Position numbers and translations under genes: made by a program. A DNA stretch of 64,000 nucleotides from Trichocoleus desertorum ATA4-8-CV12. GTDB lineage: Bacteria; Cyanobacteriota; Cyanobacteriia; FACHB-46. The notes beneath the pieces are model-generated. The model saw only the letters and a list, made by a program, of their open reading frames with translations, did not search any database and was not told where the DNA came from. This document shows, piece by piece, positions 62,339 through 64,000 of this stretch (within the stretch, counting starts at the first letter, position 1; each line of letters starts with the position of its first letter). The DNA lies in NCBI GenBank assembly GCA_019358975.1, contig JAHHIL010000021.1, positions 1 through 64,000 on the forward strand. Reading direction: 5' to 3'.

Positions 62339-62437
62339 AGTTAATTCTCGCAGTAGTGTGATGGACTTGTACAAAAGGGGGAGAGGTAAGGAGATTGGGA
62401 CACCCCACTTAAAGTGCCCCAATCTTGACTAATGCGC

Positions 62438-64000
62438 TTAGTTGCTCATCTTGCGCTGAACGTTGAGCTTGCCAGATGCACCAGGTGCCAGGGAAGAAAC
62501 GGTGTCTACATACTTGGTGACATCAGGAGCAGTACCCGTTGTAACCACTGTTCCACCAGCATCGGTAGCAGATACGTGGGCCGTATCCATAATGCCATTC
62601 ACATCTTGGTCGAGCGCCCAGTTATTACCACCTGTGATACCATCCTCTACAATTTGGAGATTGGTGGCATTGAGAATGGAACTACCTGTTGTGGCCGCAG
62701 CAGCCTCAGAAATGTTTTTGTAGGAAATCCGGTACTCGACGATGCGTCCTGGTGTTAGTTTTCCTGTGAGAGCGATCGCATCTGTTGTGAAAGGCTGAAC
62801 AACGGTGGTGCCATCAGTTTCTAGGATTTGAGCTTCTTTGTACATCGCCACATAACCTAGATACGTACGCTCGGTAGTGAGGTTTTGAGGTTCTGTTACC
62901 TGGACAATTCCATCTTTGTTAGCATCTACAAAAGCGAGGATAGGAACTGCATAGCCGCCAACTACAGTAGCAGTAGGAGTTGTGAGATCACCTGGAGTTG
63001 TGAGATCAGTGGAGAGCTTAGTGCCAGCAGGTAAATTTACAGCGACTGTATAGTTGACGGGCGTTCCAGGAGTGACGCTTACAGAAACTGGGGTACCTGT
63101 CCAAGCAGTACCATTCCAGGTAAAAGTTGCAGAAGTGCCACCGGCAGTAATAGTTGCCGTGGTTCCAGTAGGTATAGTGCTACCCGGTGCATCAGGCCGT
63201 AACAGGAAGGTGGCAGGGGCATTACCAGTGTTGCTGAGTGTATTGGTAAATGTGACTGCACCTGGGTCATTAGCAGTGCTACCCGGTTTGCTGTCGGTTG
63301 GTGCCACAGCCATGTTAGTGAAGTCAGTGTTGTTATTGACGCCATCACCTGTAGCGGCTGGGTTGCCATTGGTACCATTCAGGACACCTGCCACGTTGCC
63401 GATCACACCATCTAAGGTAGCGCTATCTTCACGCGTAAGGTTGACAGGGGCACCTGCAACTTCACCAGTCACAGTACTCGGATCAGTGTTGTCATTGGTG
63501 TAAATATCTAAGGCACCATTGCCAGTTCCATTAGCCGCATATGCTTGGTTAGTGCTGGTAGGATCAAGAGATTTACCATATTCCACCGTAACTGTTCCAG
63601 GAGCAGCGTTAGCAGCGATCGCCAGCACAACCCGGACATTGACAATCCCATTAGCTGCAACCGAGCTAGTCAGCAGTGGAGCACCACCGACAGGGATAGT
63701 TTGGTCATCTGCGTTTCCAAGTATGCCATCTACACCAGCGGTGATGATCTGGCTGATAGAAGCACCCGCTACACCTGTACCCGTAATGGTTGCAGTACTA
63801 GGTAATACGAACCGAGTGGGGTCATTACCAGTGTTGGTGATCTTGAAGTCGTAGTTAAGCGTGCCACCAGGTTGAGCGGAGCCAGGGGTGTTAAGAGGGC
63901 TAACATCAATACCTGCAACCTCAGCTACAGTAACCGTGACGGTGTTGGAGGTCGCGCTGAGAGTCGTGCCAGTGCTTGGGTCTGTATAGCTGGCGGTTGC
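62438..64000 (-). CDS. DUF11-like secreted protein, 5' end beyond the window
   Basis: The frame is open from TAA 62438 to the right edge with no stop, so the gene starts outside. The visible 520 residues have Ig-like repeat patterns (VAGIDVSPLNTPGSAQPGGT LNYDFKITNTGNDPTRF) and a final module ending GKLNVQRKMSN. It is the first visible gene of the DUF11 cluster. An internal GTG at 63628 is not a start because homologous pattern continues upstream of it. Confidence 0.8.
   Translation of the reverse strand, partial: ATASYTDPSTGTTLSATSNTVTVTVAEVAGIDVSPLNTPGSAQPGGTLNYDFKITNTGNDPTRFVLPSTATITGTGVAGASISQIITAGVDGILGNADDQTIPVGGAPLLTSSVAANGIVNVRVVLAIAANAAPGTVTVEYGKSLDPTSTNQAYAANGTGNGALDIYTNDNTDPSTVTGEVAGAPVNLTREDSATLDGVIGNVAGVLNGTNGNPAATGDGVNNNTDFTNMAVAPTDSKPGSTANDPGAVTFTNTLSNTGNAPATFLLRPDAPGSTIPTGTTATITAGGTSATFTWNGTAWTGTPVSVSVTPGTPVNYTVAVNLPAGTKLSTDLTTPGDLTTPTATVVGGYAVPILAFVDANKDGIVQVTEPQNLTTERTYLGYVAMYKEAQILETDGTTVVQPFTTDAIALTGKLTPGRIVEYRISYKNISEAAAATTGSSILNATNLQIVEDGITGGNNWALDQDVNGIMDTAHVSATDAGGTVVTTGTAPDVTKYVDTVSSLAPGASGKLNVQRKMSN

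Noticed and set aside
53054-63854. Several long plus-strand frames rich in Val, Thr and Pro opposite the DUF11 genes
   Set aside because: They are antisense shadows of repetitive Thr/Val-rich genes, with no ribosome binding sites.

Overview
The window comes from a cyanobacterial chromosome, probably a filamentous or otherwise large-genome species. The evidence is the very high density of the HIP1 octamer (GCGATCGC), a SbtA/SbtB bicarbonate uptake locus, several DUF families that are mainly cyanobacterial, pentapeptide-repeat proteins, a giant hybrid Ser/Thr-His kinase and class III nucleotide cyclases. No rRNA, tRNA or CRISPR array was seen. Most genes are ordinary single-gene units on both strands.

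Layout. 1-6 kb: small secreted or hypothetical proteins, a Mut7-C family protein, two very small single-span membrane proteins and a GH57 glycoside hydrolase. 6.1-8.2 kb: a compact inorganic-carbon operon, sbtA, then sbtB, then a Tat-exported beta-carbonic anhydrase. 8.6-13 kb: a DnaJ/pentapeptide fusion, a carotenoid-desaturase-like flavoprotein and a three-gene cassette with an HNH nuclease. 13-27 kb: secreted SH3/SPOR-like proteins, trpD, a methyltransferase with a repeat-extended N-terminus, an adenylate cyclase, an animal-type heme peroxidase, a U32 peptidase/hydroxylase gene carrying two intragenic repeat insertions, a transaldolase-like protein, a glutathionyl-hydroquinone reductase and a glycosyltransferase. 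28-36 kb: a 2022-residue Ser/Thr kinase-AAA-GAF-His kinase-receiver protein diverging from a GAF-histidine kinase. 36-46.9 kb: metabolic genes, a deleted hemD-like remnant and, at 40.2-43 kb, a long prokaryotic Argonaute with a complete DEDD site followed closely by a Uma2-type nuclease.

47-48.5 kb is a TnpB-only IS200/IS605-type element inserted just beyond a CmpR/RbcR-like LysR regulator. An orphan Nif11-type peptide precursor, an SDR dehydrogenase and a GAF-PAS-adenylate cyclase follow. From 53 kb to the right edge, at least five genes on the minus strand form a cell-surface cluster: four secreted proteins, at least three with DUF11-like domains, and a 1315-residue protein that looks like an Ig-like stalk plus outer-membrane beta-barrel. 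The rightmost gene is cut by the window.

The most interesting units are the Argonaute-Uma2 pair, the DUF11/outer-membrane cluster, the sbtA-sbtB-carbonic anhydrase operon and the TnpB element with its readable guide. All functions are assigned from sequence motifs read by eye; no database search was run.
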